From NCBI GenBank assembly GCA_029882335.1, contig JAOUKW010000272.1, forward strand, positions 1 through 5,727: a stretch of DNA of 5,727 nucleotides, given 5' to 3'. Below are positions 5,582 through 5,727 of the stretch, one piece after another. Position 1 is the stretch's first letter. Each line of letters begins with the position of its first letter. Both the position numbers and the translations under genes were made by a program. Below the pieces are notes generated by a model that searched no databases, was not told where the DNA came from, and worked only from the letters and a program-made list of their open reading frames with translations. This DNA is from Candidatus Heimdallarchaeota archaeon. Lineage in GTDB: Archaea > Asgardarchaeota > Heimdallarchaeia > Heimdallarchaeales > Kariarchaeaceae.

Positions 5582-5605
5582 TTGTTAGATATAAATGTCT
5601 AACAA
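5582..5605. promoter_or_regulatory. Perfect 8+8 base inverted repeat around the start codon of the right-edge gene
   Basis: The arms TTGTTAGA (5582-5589) and TCTAACAA (5598-5605) are separated by 8 bases, and the ATG at 5595-5597 lies in that spacer. The transcription start predicted from the TATA box at 5558-5565 falls near 5587, inside the left arm. This is a good position for a repressor operator. An RNA hairpin hiding the start codon is possible only if transcription starts before about 5582. Confidence 0.4.
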
Positions 5606-5727
5606 ATTAGTCTTTGAAGACTTACCTTATACTGAAAAGGACATTGCAAATGCAGCTTTAAATTATCTACATAAGCTCTATAATTTCAATGATCTCCCAA
5701 TCAAAACTCTAATAGATACTTATGAGA
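5595..5727 (+). CDS. Partial gene at right edge (first 44 codons), unknown function
   Basis: The ATG at 5595 is preceded directly by an in-frame TAA at 5592-5594, so this start is well defined. The frame stays open to the right edge, giving 44 residues beginning MSNKLVFEDLPYTEKDIANA and continuing through a likely helix (AALNYLHKLYNF) to KTLIDTYE. It is soluble-looking and somewhat acidic at the start. No motif allows a family call from so short a piece. It is transcribed divergently from the 89-residue gene, probably from the same TATA box, and its start codon lies inside an inverted repeat that may control it. Confidence 0.65.
   Translation, partial: MSNKLVFEDLPYTEKDIANAALNYLHKLYNFNDLPIKTLIDTYE

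Noticed and set aside
4083..5610. Exact 12-mer CTAACAAATTAG at 4083-4094 and 5599-5610
   Set aside because: About one shared 12-mer pair is expected by chance in 5.7 kb, more in AT-rich DNA, and the first copy has no second arm like the dyad at 5582-5605.
1..5727. CRISPR array, tRNA, rRNA or insertion sequence
   Set aside because: No regularly spaced repeats, no tRNA- or rRNA-like structure and no transposase or terminal inverted repeats could be recognised.

Overview
This is AT-rich DNA that looks archaeal, most likely a low-GC member of the Nitrososphaeria (Thaumarchaeota), for example a Nitrosocosmicus-like lineage. The reasons are: (i) TATA-like boxes centred about 23-28 bases upstream of most start codons, which implies leaderless or nearly leaderless transcripts and little use of Shine-Dalgarno sites; (ii) a short PadR-type regulator with GTG start; (iii) a long-form urocanase; and (iv) an Arf-like small-GTPase fold with degenerate motifs. 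The lineage is an inference from these traits; no rRNA or other marker gene is present.

Layout. Nearly everything is on the minus strand. From left to right: the N-terminal 182 codons of a gene running off the left edge (1-546), related to the bacterial zinc-ribbon 'primosomal N'-like' family but with no zinc ribbon; a complete 666-residue urocanate hydratase, hutU (658-2658); a PadR-family regulator (2738-3091) with an AT-rich dyad beside its promoter; a weak plus-strand ORF (3158-3370); an all-helical protein of unknown function (3383-3865); about 500 bases with no convincing gene (3866-4366); and an unusual right-hand cluster (4367-5535). That cluster holds an 89-residue helical protein, a 53-residue single-span membrane ORF that overlaps its 3' end, a 204-residue small-GTPase-like protein without recognisable nucleotide-binding motifs, and perhaps a 32-residue ORF starting one base after the GTPase-like stop. 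A divergent gene on the plus strand (5595 to the right edge) appears to share one TATA box with the cluster, and its ATG lies inside an 8+8 base inverted repeat.

How the parts may work together. HutU converts urocanate to imidazolone propionate in histidine breakdown. No other hut gene is present, and the PadR gene 79 bases upstream is the natural candidate to control it, although each gene has its own promoter-like sequence. The right-hand cluster is the least explained part. A pseudo-GTPase next to a tiny membrane protein and a small helical protein would fit a membrane-linked protein-interaction module, but this rests on gene order and motif reading only.
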